Position numbers and translations under genes: made by a program. DNA of 64,000 bases from DATGEO01 sp035310015 (GTDB lineage: Bacteria; Chloroflexota; Dormibacteria; Dormibacterales; Dormibacteraceae): the NCBI GenBank assembly GCA_035310015.1, contig DATGEO010000074.1, positions 1 to 64,000 on the forward strand, in the 5' to 3' direction. The first letter of the stretch is position 1. Each line of letters opens with the position of its first letter. Under the pieces are notes generated by a model, which ran no database searches, had not been told where the DNA came from, and saw nothing but the letters and a program-made list of their open reading frames with translations. Positions 38,244 to 47,312 of this stretch are shown here, one piece after another.

Positions 38244-38858
38244 GTGGAGGACGCGAAGGCCGAGGCCGCTCCCGAGTCCACCGTTCAGAGGGTCGCCGGC
38301 GCGATCCGCGCCAACAACATCGAGGTCCGTGTCGTGGACACGGGCGAGGACGCCCGGCGCGGCGTGCTCCAGCTGATCCCCCTGGGCGCCGAGGTCCATT
38401 CGGGAAAGTCGAAGACCCTGGTCGATACAGGCCTGTGGGCCGAGCTCTTCGAGTCGGGCAGGTACGACGCCCTGCGGCCGAAGTACATGAAGATGGACCG
38501 CGCCACCCAGGAGCGCGAGATCCGCAAGATGATCTCCGCGCCGGACTACATGGTGGGCAGCGTCCACGCGATCACCGAAGCCGGCGACCTGGTCACGGCC
38601 TCCGCCACCGCCAGCCAGCTCGGTCCTTACGCGGTCGGCGCCGGCAAGCTCATCCTGGTGGCCGGCAGCCAGAAGATCGTCCCCGACCTCGACGCCGCGC
38701 TCAAGCGCATCGAGGAGGTAGTGCGCCCGTGGGAGGATGCGTCGGTGATGGAGCGGATGAAAACTCACACCATCGTCGGCAAGATCCTGATCATCCGCCG
38801 CGAGTGGCAGCCGGGCCGGACGACGGTGTTCCTGGTGCGCGAACCGCTGGGGGTCTGA
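38244..38858 (+). CDS. LUD domain protein (LutC/YkgG-like)
   Basis: 204 residues from GTG 38244. It shows the LUD fold: AGAIRANNIEVRVVDTGEDARRGVLQLIPLGAEVHSGKSKTL, VGSVHAITEAGDLVTASATASQLGPYAVGAGKLILVAGSQKIVPDLDAALKRI. LutC partners Fe-S lactate oxidases, but no lutA/lutB is adjacent, so it is probably a stand-alone protein of unknown role. It is coupled to yceI and precedes tRNA-Gln on the opposite strand. Confidence 0.8.
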   Translation: MEDAKAEAAPESTVQRVAGAIRANNIEVRVVDTGEDARRGVLQLIPLGAEVHSGKSKTLVDTGLWAELFESGRYDALRPKYMKMDRATQEREIRKMISAPDYMVGSVHAITEAGDLVTASATASQLGPYAVGAGKLILVAGSQKIVPDLDAALKRIEEVVRPWEDASVMERMKTHTIVGKILIIRREWQPGRTTVFLVREPLGV

Positions 38859-38864
38859 GAGAAG

Positions 38865-38935
38865 TTCCGGAGGAAGGATTCGAACCTTCGGTCGAGGATC
38901 CAAAGTCCCCTGCCTTACCTCTTGGCTACTCCGGA
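38865..38935 (-). tRNA. tRNA-Gln (anticodon UUG)
   Basis: The minus strand folds as a complete cloverleaf: acceptor TCCGGAG/CTCCGGA, anticodon arm GGGGA-CTTTGGA-TCCTC with TTG at 34-36, and T arm GAAGG-TTCGAAT-CCTTC. The 3' CCA is not encoded. Confidence 0.95.
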
Positions 38936-39012
38936 GCGACCAAACCGGCGCGTTGGAAACAGTACCGCCGCGGCCCGTGACCCGGCGGGGCCGTCCGTCG
39001 TTTGGTCACCTG

Positions 39013-39417
39013 ATGAGAGTCTTCCTGCTGGCGGCCGTGGTGGCGGCCACCGCGGCCTGCGGCGCCTACCAGTTCCCGGGCAGTCCGGACGCCCAGACCG
39101 GGCACGTCAGCGGGACGGTCCGGGTCTTCCCCTGCGCGCCGGTCGAGCAGCAGGGTCAACCGTGCCGGGGCCTGCTCGGCGCCGGCCTGGAGATCGTCTT
39201 CACAAACGGGTCCGACACCTTCTACACGACGATCGGCCAGGACGCCCACTACTCGATCGATCTCCCGGCGGGCACGTGGAAGGTCACGTTCAAGGGCATC
39301 GCCCGGATCATCAGCGGCCCCAACCCGATCAACGTGCCGGCGGGCGGATCGATCGAGGCCGACTACCAGGTCGACTCGGGGATCCGGGCTCCCGGCGCGC
39401 CCGCGGCGGCCTCCTAG
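39013..39417 (+). CDS. Small lipoprotein of unknown function
   Basis: 134 residues from ATG 39013. Signal peptide MRVFLLAAVVAATAAC with lipidated Cys16. The mature part is a beta-rich, carboxypeptidase-regulatory-like domain (VSGTVRVFPCAPVEQQG, YSIDLPAGTWKVTFKG, INVPAGGSIEADYQV), a fold seen in surface proteins. Two Cys near 50-62 may form a disulfide. The upstream in-frame ATG at 38953 would destroy the signal peptide. Confidence 0.78.
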   Translation: MRVFLLAAVVAATAACGAYQFPGSPDAQTGHVSGTVRVFPCAPVEQQGQPCRGLLGAGLEIVFTNGSDTFYTTIGQDAHYSIDLPAGTWKVTFKGIARIISGPNPINVPAGGSIEADYQVDSGIRAPGAPAAAS

Positions 39418-39980
39418 CCGGCGCGCTCCAGGAAAGCCAGCACCCGGCTCATCACCAGCTTGGTGGCAGTCTCGTCATAGTCCGCGGAGCCGCTGTCGGT
39501 GAAGAGGTGGCTGTCGCCGGCATACACGTAGAGCTCTGCGCCCTCGATTGAAGCCGCTAGGTCCCGGGCCACATCGATGTCGCCCATCTCGTCGTTCTCC
39601 ATCGTGTGAATCTGTAGCGGAACGCCCGCCGGCCACGGACCATCGAACTCCGATGTCGGGATCGCGCCGTGAAAGAACAGCGCGCCCCTGGCGCCAGGCC
39701 GGGTCTGCACCAGCATCTGAGCAGGCACGACACCCAGCGAGAAACCTCCGTAGACAAGACCCGGGCGCAGCAGCGACGCCACCTCGCGCCCTCGCTCCAT
39801 GATCACGTCGAAGCCGATCGACTTCGCGTGTGCGACCCCATCTGCGACGCTGCGGAACGTCGCGCCCTCGTAGAGGTCGGGCGTGTGAACGGTGTGGCCG
39901 GCGGCACTGATCTCGCCGGCGAAGGCCTGAACGCCTGGCGTGAGCCCGAGCGCATGATGGAACAGCAGCACCTCGGCCAC
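39414..39980 (-). CDS. Dienelactone hydrolase family protein
   Basis: 188 residues from GTG 39980. Alpha/beta hydrolase: VAEVLLFHHALGLTPGVQAFAGEISAAGHTVHTPDLYEG, nucleophile elbow GGFSLG with Ser in place of the DLH Cys, acid in MENDEMGDID, and His in AGDSHLF. It acts on small esters or lactones of unknown identity. It starts 5 bp after leuS ends. The much longer open frame upstream is leuS shadow. Confidence 0.85.
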   Translation of the reverse strand: MAEVLLFHHALGLTPGVQAFAGEISAAGHTVHTPDLYEGATFRSVADGVAHAKSIGFDVIMERGREVASLLRPGLVYGGFSLGVVPAQMLVQTRPGARGALFFHGAIPTSEFDGPWPAGVPLQIHTMENDEMGDIDVARDLAASIEGAELYVYAGDSHLFTDSGSADYDETATKLVMSRVLAFLERAG

Positions 39981-39985
39981 TACAG

Positions 39986-42424
39986 CTAGGGGACCAGGTT
40001 GATGAGCCGGTCCGGGACGAAGATCACCTTCGACGGCCGGCCGCCGTCCAGCGCCGCCTTCACCTTGGGTTCCGCCAGGGCGGCCTTCAGGACCTGGTCC
40101 TCGGAGGCGCCAGGGGCCATCGTCAGGCGGGCGCGCAGCTTGCCGGCGACCTGGACGACGACCACCACCTCGGGCTCGGCCGCGGCCGCCTCGTCGTAGA
40201 CCGGCCAGCTCGCGTCGGCCAGCAGCCCCTGGCCGCCGATGCGCTCCCACATCTCCTCGCAAACGTGCGGGGCCATGGGGTTCAGCAGCTTGATCAGCGT
40301 GTGGACGGCGCCGTCCCACACCTCGTCGCGCGCGCCCGCCTTCTGCAGGTGGTCCTGCATCGTGTTGGCCAGCTCCATCAGGTACGCGACCGCGGTGTTG
40401 AAGCGCAGCTCGTCGTAGTCGGCGGTCACCTTCTTGACGGTCTGCGCGACCTTGCGCGCCAACAGCGCGCGGTCGGCTCCGCCGCCATCGACCGCGATCG
40501 AGTCGGGCTCGACGACCAGCCGCCACACCCGCTGCAGGAACCGCGCGACGCCGTTGAGACCGGCGTCCGTCCACTCGACGTCCTCCTCCGGTGGACCGAT
40601 GAACATCTCGTATACCCGGCCCGCGTCGGCGCCCTGCTCCGCCACCAGCTCGTCGGGCGAGACGCCGTTGCCCTTCGACTTCGACATCACCTGGCCGAAG
40701 CGCTTGACCATGCCCTGGTTGAAGAGGCGGACGAACGGCTCGTCGACGTCGAGCATCCCGGCGTCGTGCAGCACCTTGACGAAGAACCGCGAGTAGAGCA
40801 GGTGCAGGATCGCGTGCTCGACGCCGCCGGTGTACTGGTCGACGGGCATCCAGTGGTTCGCCAGCTCCGGGTCGAAGGCCTGCGTCTCGTCGTGCGGGCT
40901 CGCGTAGCGCAGGAAGTACCAGGACGAGTCGATGAACGTGTCCATCGTGTCCGTCTCGCGGCGCGCGTCGTCGCGACCGCACTTCGGGCAGGTCGCCCGG
41001 TAGAACTCGGGCACCTCGGGCAGCGGCCTGTACTCCTTGGGCAGGAGGACCGGCAGCTGCTCTTTGGGCACCGGCACCATTCCGTCATCCGGGCAGTAGA
41101 CGATCGGGATGGGGCTGCCCCAGTAGCGCTGGCGGGAGATCAACCAGTCGCGCAGGCGGTACTTGACCGCGCGCTTGCCCTGGCCCTTCGCCTCGAGCGA
41201 CGCGACGATGCGGTCGACGGCTGTTTTGGAGTCCAGGCCGTCGAACTCGCCGCTGTGGACCATCGTGCCAGGGCCGACGTACGCCTCCTTCAGCGTGCCG
41301 TGCATCCCGCCGGACGGCGCGATGACCTCGCGGATCGGCAGCCCGAACTTCTTCGCGAACTCGAAGTCGCGCTCGTCGTGCGCCGGCACGGCCATGATCG
41401 CGCCCGTCCCGTACGTCATCAGCACGTAGTCGGCGATCCAGATCGGCACCTGCTCGCCGTTGACCGGGTTGATCGCGAACGCGCCGGTGTTGACGCCGGT
41501 CTTCTCGCGTTCGGTCGACAGGCGGTCGATCTCCGTCTCCTTGCGCGCGCGCTCGACGTAGCCCTCGACCGCGCCGCGATGATCGGGCGCGGTGATCTTC
41601 GCCACCAGCGGGTGCTCGGGGGCCAGCACCATGAAGGTGGCGCCGAACAGCGTGTCCGGACGCGTCGTGTAGATGCGCACCGACTCGTCGTGGCCCGCGA
41701 GCTTGAAGTCGACCTCTGCGCCCTCGCTGCGGCCGATCCAGTTGGTCTGCATGACGCGCACCTTCTGCGGCCAGTGCTCGAGCCGGGCGATGTCGTCGAG
41801 CAGGCGCTCGGCGTAGTCCGTGATCTTGAAGAACCACTGCTCCAGGTCGCGCTTCTCGACCTCGACGTCGGGATGGCGCCAGCAGCGGCCGTTGATGACC
41901 TGCTCGTTGGCCAGCACCGTCTTGTCGACCGGGCACCAGTTGACCGGGGCCATCGCCCGATACGCCAGGCCGCGCTCATAGAAGAGGAGGAAAAGCCACT
42001 CCGTCCAGCGGTAGTAGTCGGGCAGGCAGCTGGTGACCTCGCGGTCCCAGTCGTACAGGATGCCCATCATCTTCAGCTCGCGCGTGGCCTTGGCGATGTT
42101 GTCGAGCGTCCACTTCTCCGGGTGCAGGTTTCCGCGCTTCATGGCCGCGTTCTCCGCCGGCAGGCCGAACGCATCCCACCCGAACGGATGGAGCACCTCG
42201 AAGCCCTGCATGCGCTTCATGCGCGCGAGCACGTCGCCCATGACGTAGTTGCGCGCGTGCCCGACCGTCAGGTCGCCGGACGGGTACGGGTACATCACCA
42301 GGTCGTAGTACTTCGGCTTCGGCGAGTCGTCGTGCGCCTTCAGCACGCCGCGCTCGTCCCAGATCCGCTGCCACTTGGGCTCGATCTCCTGGGGGCTGTA
42401 GCCGGTTCGCCTCGTTGCGCTCAT
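39986..42424 (-). CDS. leuS: Leucyl-tRNA synthetase
   Basis: 812-residue class I synthetase. The HIGH-type motif lies in [16 protein letters not shown], the CP1 editing domain around 220-400 includes [21 protein letters not shown], a zinc-type CPKCGRD is near 490, KMSKS is [10 protein letters not shown] near 580, followed by the anticodon domain. The ATG overlaps the stop of the EamA gene. Confidence 0.96.
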   Translation of the reverse strand: MSATRRTGYSPQEIEPKWQRIWDERGVLKAHDDSPKPKYYDLVMYPYPSGDLTVGHARNYVMGDVLARMKRMQGFEVLHPFGWDAFGLPAENAAMKRGNLHPEKWTLDNIAKATRELKMMGILYDWDREVTSCLPDYYRWTEWLFLLFYERGLAYRAMAPVNWCPVDKTVLANEQVINGRCWRHPDVEVEKRDLEQWFFKITDYAERLLDDIARLEHWPQKVRVMQTNWIGRSEGAEVDFKLAGHDESVRIYTTRPDTLFGATFMVLAPEHPLVAKITAPDHRGAVEGYVERARKETEIDRLSTEREKTGVNTGAFAINPVNGEQVPIWIADYVLMTYGTGAIMAVPAHDERDFEFAKKFGLPIREVIAPSGGMHGTLKEAYVGPGTMVHSGEFDGLDSKTAVDRIVASLEAKGQGKRAVKYRLRDWLISRQRYWGSPIPIVYCPDDGMVPVPKEQLPVLLPKEYRPLPEVPEFYRATCPKCGRDDARRETDTMDTFIDSSWYFLRYASPHDETQAFDPELANHWMPVDQYTGGVEHAILHLLYSRFFVKVLHDAGMLDVDEPFVRLFNQGMVKRFGQVMSKSKGNGVSPDELVAEQGADAGRVYEMFIGPPEEDVEWTDAGLNGVARFLQRVWRLVVEPDSIAVDGGGADRALLARKVAQTVKKVTADYDELRFNTAVAYLMELANTMQDHLQKAGARDEVWDGAVHTLIKLLNPMAPHVCEEMWERIGGQGLLADASWPVYDEAAAAEPEVVVVVQVAGKLRARLTMAPGASEDQVLKAALAEPKVKAALDGGRPSKVIFVPDRLINLVP

Positions 42425-43281
42425 GTGGAACTACCAATTCTATTTTTTCGCCGGGTGCGCCCCAGGAGCGGCGCCAGCTCGTGGCCGACGATGGCGACGA
42501 GCACGAGCGCCGCGCCCAGCGCCTGCACGGCGTCCAGGCGCTGTCCCGCCAGCACGACCGCGGCGACCAGTGCCCACGCGGGCTCGGTGGCGAGGATGAG
42601 CGCGGTGCGGCTCGCGTCGAGGTGGGCCTGCGCCCAGGTCTGGATGTAGAAGGCGACCGCCGAGGCGAACACGCCCGTGATCACGATCGCGAACCACACG
42701 CTCGGGCTCGGCATCGAATGCAGGGTTGGCGTGCCGCCGATGCTGAAGATCACCGCGCAGGTCGCCATCTGGACCATCGCGAGCGGGGCCGCGCGCAGGC
42801 CCGGCGACCAGCGGCTGAGCAGCACGATGTGCAGGCCGTAGAGCACCGCGCACACGAGCACCAGCGCGTCGCCCAAACCCATGCCGCCGAGGCCACCCGT
42901 GAGCAGGACCGTACCGGCCAGCGCCACCAGCAGCGCGACCACCGTCCGCCTGTGGACGGCGACGCCGAAGACGCGGTCGATCAGGGGCGTGAAGACGACG
43001 AAGAGCCCGGTGATCAGCCCGGCGTTGCCCGGGCTCGTCATCGTCAGACCGGCGGTCTGAGCGAGGTAGCCGCCGGCCAGGATGCTGCCCGCCACCATCC
43101 CCGTCCACAGCTCGCGGCGGCTCGGCAGGCGGCGGACCATGATCACCATCACCAGTGCGGCGAGGATGAATCTCAGCTGGAGGAAGGCCAGCGTCGGGTA
43201 CTGTGTGATCGCGTCCTTGACCAGGACGAACGTCCATCCCCAGACCGCGGTGACGGCGACCAGTAGAAGGACGAAGATCAA
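42421..43281 (-). CDS. EamA (DMT) family transporter
   Basis: 286 residues with ten hydrophobic helices in two EamA repeats ([22 protein letters not shown] ... ; [24 protein letters not shown]). These carry small metabolites or amino acids; the substrate is unknown. The TTG start at 43281 shares its first base with the ATG of the divergent HIT gene, so the true start may be slightly downstream. It overlaps leuS by 4 bp. Confidence 0.87.
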   Translation of the reverse strand: MIFVLLLVAVTAVWGWTFVLVKDAITQYPTLAFLQLRFILAALVMVIMVRRLPSRRELWTGMVAGSILAGGYLAQTAGLTMTSPGNAGLITGLFVVFTPLIDRVFGVAVHRRTVVALLVALAGTVLLTGGLGGMGLGDALVLVCAVLYGLHIVLLSRWSPGLRAAPLAMVQMATCAVIFSIGGTPTLHSMPSPSVWFAIVITGVFASAVAFYIQTWAQAHLDASRTALILATEPAWALVAAVVLAGQRLDAVQALGAALVLVAIVGHELAPLLGRTRRKNRIGSST

Positions 43282-43763
43282 TGGAGCGGCTGTGGGCGCC
43301 GTGGCGCATGGAGTACATCGGCCAGGATCAGCCTCCCGGCTGCCTGTTCTGCCGGGTCATCGAGAACCCCGACGATCCCGACGCCGACCTCGTCGTGTGG
43401 CGGCCCGAAGGCGCGATCGTGCTGCTCAACAAGTTCCCCTACAACTCGGGTCACGTCATGCTGGCGCCCCGGGCGCACAAGAGCGATCTCGCCGACCTCG
43501 ATGACGATGAATCCCTCGCGCTCCTGCGCGCCTTGCGCCGCACGATCCAGGTCCTGCGCGCGGAGCTGAAGCCCGAGGGTTTCAACATCGGCGCCAACAT
43601 CGGCCGCGCCGCCGGCGCCGGCATACCCGACCACGTCCATCTTCATGCCGTCCCGCGCTGGAACGGCGACACCAACTTCATGCCGGTGCTCGGCGAGGTC
43701 AAGGTCGTCAACGAGCACCTGCTCAAGACCGCCGAGAAGCTGCGGCGCGCCTTCTCCACCTGA
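43281..43763 (+). CDS. HIT family nucleotide hydrolase/phosphorylase
   Basis: 160 residues. [41 protein letters not shown] and the histidine triad HVHLHAVPRW are typical of the actinobacterial-type Ap4A phosphorylase/HIT group. The Cys pair could bind zinc with His. The substrate is inferred as a dinucleoside polyphosphate. The 3' end overlaps the convergent amidohydrolase by 41 bp. Confidence 0.9.
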   Translation: MERLWAPWRMEYIGQDQPPGCLFCRVIENPDDPDADLVVWRPEGAIVLLNKFPYNSGHVMLAPRAHKSDLADLDDDESLALLRALRRTIQVLRAELKPEGFNIGANIGRAAGAGIPDHVHLHAVPRWNGDTNFMPVLGEVKVVNEHLLKTAEKLRRAFST

Positions 43764-45219
43764 CGCGCCCGCCGACGACGGTGGCGACCACGCGGCCGCC
43801 GTCGACGATGGTCAGGTCACAGAACTTGCCCGCCTGGAGCGAGCCGGCGTCGCGGTCCGTGCCGGCGGCATAGGCGGCGCCTGCGGTGTAGGCGCGAAGC
43901 GCCGCCGCCCGCGTGAGCGCGAGCTCGGGGTGCCAGCGCGCGGCTCGCCGCCACGACGTCGCCGCCTCGATGCCCGGCATGGGGTCGGCGGTCTCGACGG
44001 GCGCATCAGAGCCGAAGGCGAGCCGCGCGCCCGCGCGCTCGAGCGCTCGCCACGCATAGGCATGGGCGGTGACGTGCGGCCACTCCGCATCTGCGAGCTC
44101 GCGGTCCGCAACCGCGTGAACCGGCTGCATGGAGGCGATGACCCCGATCTTTTCGAAGCGCGGCATGTCGTCGGGATCCACGCACTGCGCGTGCTCGATG
44201 CGCGGCCGCCACATCGCCCATGCGCCTTGGTGCGGCGCGAGCGCGTTCAGGGCGCGGCGCACCGCGCCGTCGCCGATTGCGTGCAGGCACACGTTGAGCT
44301 CGGCGTGGGCGCAACGGCGGAGCATGTCCTCGAGGTCGGCCTGCGGCAGGCGCGCCGTTCCGCTGCCGTCCAGCATCTCGGCGGTGCGGCTGCCCAACGA
44401 CCCGTCGAGGAATGCTTTGACGCCCCAGATGCGCAGCCATTCGTCGCCCCAGCCCGACCGCACCCCCATCCGCTCCGCGTGGTGCAGGTCGTCGAGCGGG
44501 AGGTTATAGCTGACTCGGATCGGGAGCTTGCCGCGCGCGTGCAGCCGCTGCAGCGAGCTGAACATCGACGCGCCGTCCATGGTGTGGACGGCGGTCAGGC
44601 CAAAGCGAGCAAGGTCGCCGAGCGTGCGCGCCATCGCGGAGTCGAGCTCTGGGGCGCTCGGGCGAGGCACCACGCCGGCCACGCGGTGCATTGCGGTCTC
44701 GCGCAGGATTCCCGTCGGCTCGCCGAGCTCGTCGCGATCGATGACGCCCCCCGGCGGATCGGCAGTCGTGCGGTCGATGCCGCCCAGCGCCAGCGCCGCG
44801 CTCGACACCCATACCGAGTGTCCGTCCTTGCGGCGCAGCAGCACCGGCCGGCGGCCGGCGGCGCGGTCCAGCTCGTGTCGTGACGGGAATGCAGCGTCGG
44901 GCCAGGCGTCGTTGTACCAGCCCGCGCCGACGATCCAGCCGTCGCGCGGCGCCGCCTTCGCCCGAGCCTCGACGCGCCGCAGCGTCTCGACCAGCGAACG
45001 CGCGCCGGTGAGGTCGACGATGAGACGCCTCTCGGCAAGCCCCTCGAGATGGATGTGGGCGTCGATGAGCCCTGGCCACGCCTCGCCGCGCAGCCGCACG
45101 ACTTGAGCGCCGCGCCCGGCCGCGGCCCGCGCGCCTGGTCCGACCGCCAGGATTCGGCCCTGCGGGCCCGCCGCGACCTCGGGCTTGATGCCGGCGAAGA
45201 GCACCGCCCTTTGGGTCAT
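43723..45219 (-). CDS. Amidohydrolase family protein (YtcJ-like)
   Basis: 498 residues. Metal-site motifs: LIDAHIHLEGL, the Lys-bearing WGVKAFLDGSLGSRTAEM, CLHAIGDGAVRRAL, RIEHAQCV and FGSDAPVETADPMPGI. It is a TIM-barrel hydrolase of the exoenzyme/YtcJ group acting on unknown amide or ester substrates. The ATG overlaps the acyl-CoA dehydrogenase stop by 4 bp. The C-terminal Arg-rich tail lies over the HIT gene. Confidence 0.88.
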   Translation of the reverse strand: MTQRAVLFAGIKPEVAAGPQGRILAVGPGARAAAGRGAQVVRLRGEAWPGLIDAHIHLEGLAERRLIVDLTGARSLVETLRRVEARAKAAPRDGWIVGAGWYNDAWPDAAFPSRHELDRAAGRRPVLLRRKDGHSVWVSSAALALGGIDRTTADPPGGVIDRDELGEPTGILRETAMHRVAGVVPRPSAPELDSAMARTLGDLARFGLTAVHTMDGASMFSSLQRLHARGKLPIRVSYNLPLDDLHHAERMGVRSGWGDEWLRIWGVKAFLDGSLGSRTAEMLDGSGTARLPQADLEDMLRRCAHAELNVCLHAIGDGAVRRALNALAPHQGAWAMWRPRIEHAQCVDPDDMPRFEKIGVIASMQPVHAVADRELADAEWPHVTAHAYAWRALERAGARLAFGSDAPVETADPMPGIEAATSWRRAARWHPELALTRAAALRAYTAGAAYAAGTDRDAGSLQAGKFCDLTIVDGGRVVATVVGGRVRWRRRAAASRRS

Positions 45220-46349
45220 AGACCGTAGGTCTTGGCGATGATCTCCTTCATGATCTCGTCCGTCCCGGCGCCGATCCGGGCCAGGCGAGCATCGCGCCAG
45301 GCCCGCTCGACGGGGAACTCGCGCATGTAGCCATGGCCGCCGAGGACCTGGATCGCCTCGTCGGCCACCTCACATGCGACCTGGGTCGCGAGCAGCTTGG
45401 CCTGCGAGATCTCGCGCACCGGGTACTCGTCCTGGTCCCAGAGCTTGGCGGTCTGGTAGACGAAGGCCTGGACCGCGGCGATCTTCGTGCCCATGTCGAC
45501 GAGCTTGTGCTTGATGACCTGGAACTGAGAGATCGGCTGGCCGAACGCCTTCCGGTCGCGCGCGTAGTCCATGGTGTACTCGAAGGTGCGCTGCGCGCCT
45601 GCGATGGCGCCCGCGGCCGCGATCATGCGCTCACCCTGCAGCTCCCACATGAGGTTCTTGAACCCTTCGCCTTCCTCGCCGATCAGGTTCGCGACCGGCA
45701 CCCTGCAGTCCTCGAAGAGCAGCTCCGCGGTGTCCGACGAATGCATGCCGAGCTTCTCGAGCGTCCGGGTGACCTGGAAGCCCGGCGTGCCCCTCTCGAC
45801 GACCAGCAGGTTGTACCCCTTGTGGCCGCGCTCGCGGTCCGTCTTGGTCACGAGGAGCACCCAGTGCGCGCGGGCGCCGCTCGTGATGAAGATCTTCCGG
45901 CCGTTGACGACGTAGTGGTCGCCGTCGCGCACGGCGGTGGTGGTGATGCCGGCAAGGTCGCTGCCCGCGTCGGGCTCGGTCATGGCGATGGCCGCGATCT
46001 GCTCACCGCTGATCGCCGGCACCAGCCACCGGCGCTTCTGCTCCTCGGTGCCGAACTTGAAGACGGGCGGCGTGGCCATCTCGGTCTGGACCGAGACCGC
46101 CATGCCGAGACCACCGCACCCGGCGCGGGCCATCTCCTCGGACAGCACGACGGCCGAGAAGTAGTCGCCCCCCTGGCCGCCGTACTCGGCCGGGTAGCGA
46201 AGGCCGAGGAAGCCAAGCTCGCCGAAGCGGCGGAAGATCGAGTCCGGGAACGTCTTCTCCTCCCACTCTTCGAGATGAGGCTGGACCTCCTTCTCGAGGA
46301 ACCTGCGGATGTGCAGGCGCAGCTCCTCGTGGGCGTCGGTGAAATACAT
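45216..46349 (-). CDS. Acyl-CoA dehydrogenase
   Basis: FAD enzyme of fatty- or branched-acid oxidation, 377 residues from ATG 46349 (a TTG two codons earlier is possible). Motifs: AIAMTEPDAGSDLAG and YVVNGRKIFITSGARAHW (FAD/substrate), DYARDRKAFGQPISQFQ, and QVLGGHGYMREFPVERAWRDARLARIGAGTDEIMK, in which the usual catalytic Glu region is present (GTDEI). It is coupled to the amidohydrolase gene. Substrate chain length is unknown. Confidence 0.92.
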   Translation of the reverse strand: MYFTDAHEELRLHIRRFLEKEVQPHLEEWEEKTFPDSIFRRFGELGFLGLRYPAEYGGQGGDYFSAVVLSEEMARAGCGGLGMAVSVQTEMATPPVFKFGTEEQKRRWLVPAISGEQIAAIAMTEPDAGSDLAGITTTAVRDGDHYVVNGRKIFITSGARAHWVLLVTKTDRERGHKGYNLLVVERGTPGFQVTRTLEKLGMHSSDTAELLFEDCRVPVANLIGEEGEGFKNLMWELQGERMIAAAGAIAGAQRTFEYTMDYARDRKAFGQPISQFQVIKHKLVDMGTKIAAVQAFVYQTAKLWDQDEYPVREISQAKLLATQVACEVADEAIQVLGGHGYMREFPVERAWRDARLARIGAGTDEIMKEIIAKTYGL

Positions 46350-46393
46350 TCGCAAGGAGTTTATGCCCGAGGCGAGGCTGGACCGGCTTACGG

Positions 46394-46399
46394 TATGAT
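46394..46399 (+). promoter_or_regulatory. Candidate -10 box for the bS22-like gene
   Basis: TATGAT, 51 nt before the TTG start, giving a leadered transcript with a GGGAG Shine-Dalgarno. No clear -35. Confidence 0.35.
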
Positions 46400-46450
46400 T
46401 TCCGGCCTGACTACCTCAGCCGGTAGATCAAACGTGCTCTGGGAGATGGT

Positions 46451-46549
46451 TTGGGCTCTGTAATCAAGAAGCGGCGCAAGAAGATGCGCAAGCACAAGCA
46501 CAAGAAGATGCTGAAGAAGACGCGTTGGCAGCGACGCGCGCACGCGTAG
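46451..46549 (+). CDS. 32-residue bS22/AURKAIP1-like ribosomal micro-protein
   Basis: The peptide begins MGSVIKKRRKKMRKHKHKKM and ends in WQRRAHA. The pattern GSVIKKRRKKM...HKKMLKKTRWQRR matches the AURKAIP1/COX24-type small basic protein known as bS22 in mycobacterial ribosomes. The start is TTG at 46451, with GGGAG 5-6 nt before it; the overlapping ATG at 46447 runs into a stop after five codons. It is below usual gene-calling length and would often be missed. lemA follows. Confidence 0.82.
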   Translation: MGSVIKKRRKKMRKHKHKKMLKKTRWQRRAHA

Positions 46550-46566
46550 CCGCAGCTACCGCGGCG

Positions 46567-46572
46567 TAGGAT
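46567..46572 (+). promoter_or_regulatory. Candidate -10 box for leaderless lemA mRNA
   Basis: TAGGAT, 9 nt before the ATG at 46582. Confidence 0.4.
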
Positions 46573-46581
46573 TAGCCGCGC

Positions 46582-47223
46582 ATGGGCTGGTTCGTGGTCG
46601 GCGCGGTCGTCCTTCTTCTGATCCTCTGGTTCGTATTCACCTACAACGGCCTCGTTTCGGCCCGAAATCGGACGCAGGAAGCATGGTCCGAGATCGACGT
46701 CGAGCTGAAGCGCCGGCATGACCTGATCCCGAACCTGGTCAACACCGTGCAGGGTTACATGGGCCACGAGCGCGGCACGCTCGAAGCCGTGACCGAGGCC
46801 CGCGCCAACGCGGTCGCCGCCGGCGCGACGGGCGACCCGGCCAAGATCGGCGCCGCCGAGAACATGCTGAGCCAGAGCTTGCGCAGCCTGTTCGCGGTGT
46901 CGGAGAACTACCCCGATCTCAAGGCGATCGCGGCGTTCACCAACCTGCAGGAGACGCTGACCGCGACCGAGGACAAGATCGAGTTCTCACGCCGCTTCTA
47001 CAACGGCAACGTGCGCGACTACAACATCTCGCTGCAGACCCTCCCGACCTCGCTGATCGCCGGAGCGCTCGGGTTCAAGCCGTTCGCCTTCTTCCAGGCA
47101 GACGACACCGACCGCGCGGTGCCGACGGTGAGCTTCACCCAGGGCCCGGCGGCGGGCGGCCCTCCGACCGCGAGCACCTCCGGACCTCCGACCGCCGGAA
47201 CGTCAGGGCCGCCGACCCAGTAG
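46582..47223 (+). CDS. LemA family protein
   Basis: 213 residues. N-terminal membrane helix (WFVVGAVVLLLILWFVFTY), then the LemA helical bundle: NGLVSARNRTQEAWSEIDVELKRRHDLIPNLVNTVQGYM and FSRRFYNGNVRDYN. The last 20 residues are a GPPTAxTS repeat. LemA proteins are membrane-anchored with unclear function. A repeat pair lies just downstream. Confidence 0.92.
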   Translation: MGWFVVGAVVLLLILWFVFTYNGLVSARNRTQEAWSEIDVELKRRHDLIPNLVNTVQGYMGHERGTLEAVTEARANAVAAGATGDPAKIGAAENMLSQSLRSLFAVSENYPDLKAIAAFTNLQETLTATEDKIEFSRRFYNGNVRDYNISLQTLPTSLIAGALGFKPFAFFQADDTDRAVPTVSFTQGPAAGGPPTASTSGPPTAGTSGPPTQ

Positions 47224-47234
47224 CCGGCACCGCC

Positions 47235-47295
47235 GTCCGGGAGCCGGCACTCGCCCGCTCTGACGGACTGTTCGATGTCCGGGAGCCGGCACTGG
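47235..47295. repeat. Paired repeat GTCCGGGAGCCGGCACT, 42-bp spacing
   Basis: Copies at 47235-47253 and 47277-47295, exactly 42 bp apart, in the 89-bp gap between convergent lemA and the PLD gene. The core matches the pair at 8439/8481. A partial copy AGCCGGCAC sits at about 47222. Confidence 0.8.
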
Positions 47296-47312
47296 ACCAT
47301 GGGGGGCGGCAT

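Noticed and set aside
46400..46440. tRNA-like fragment after the acyl-CoA dehydrogenase gene
   Set aside because: It contains CTCAGCCGGTAGA-like text but no acceptor or T arm can be formed.
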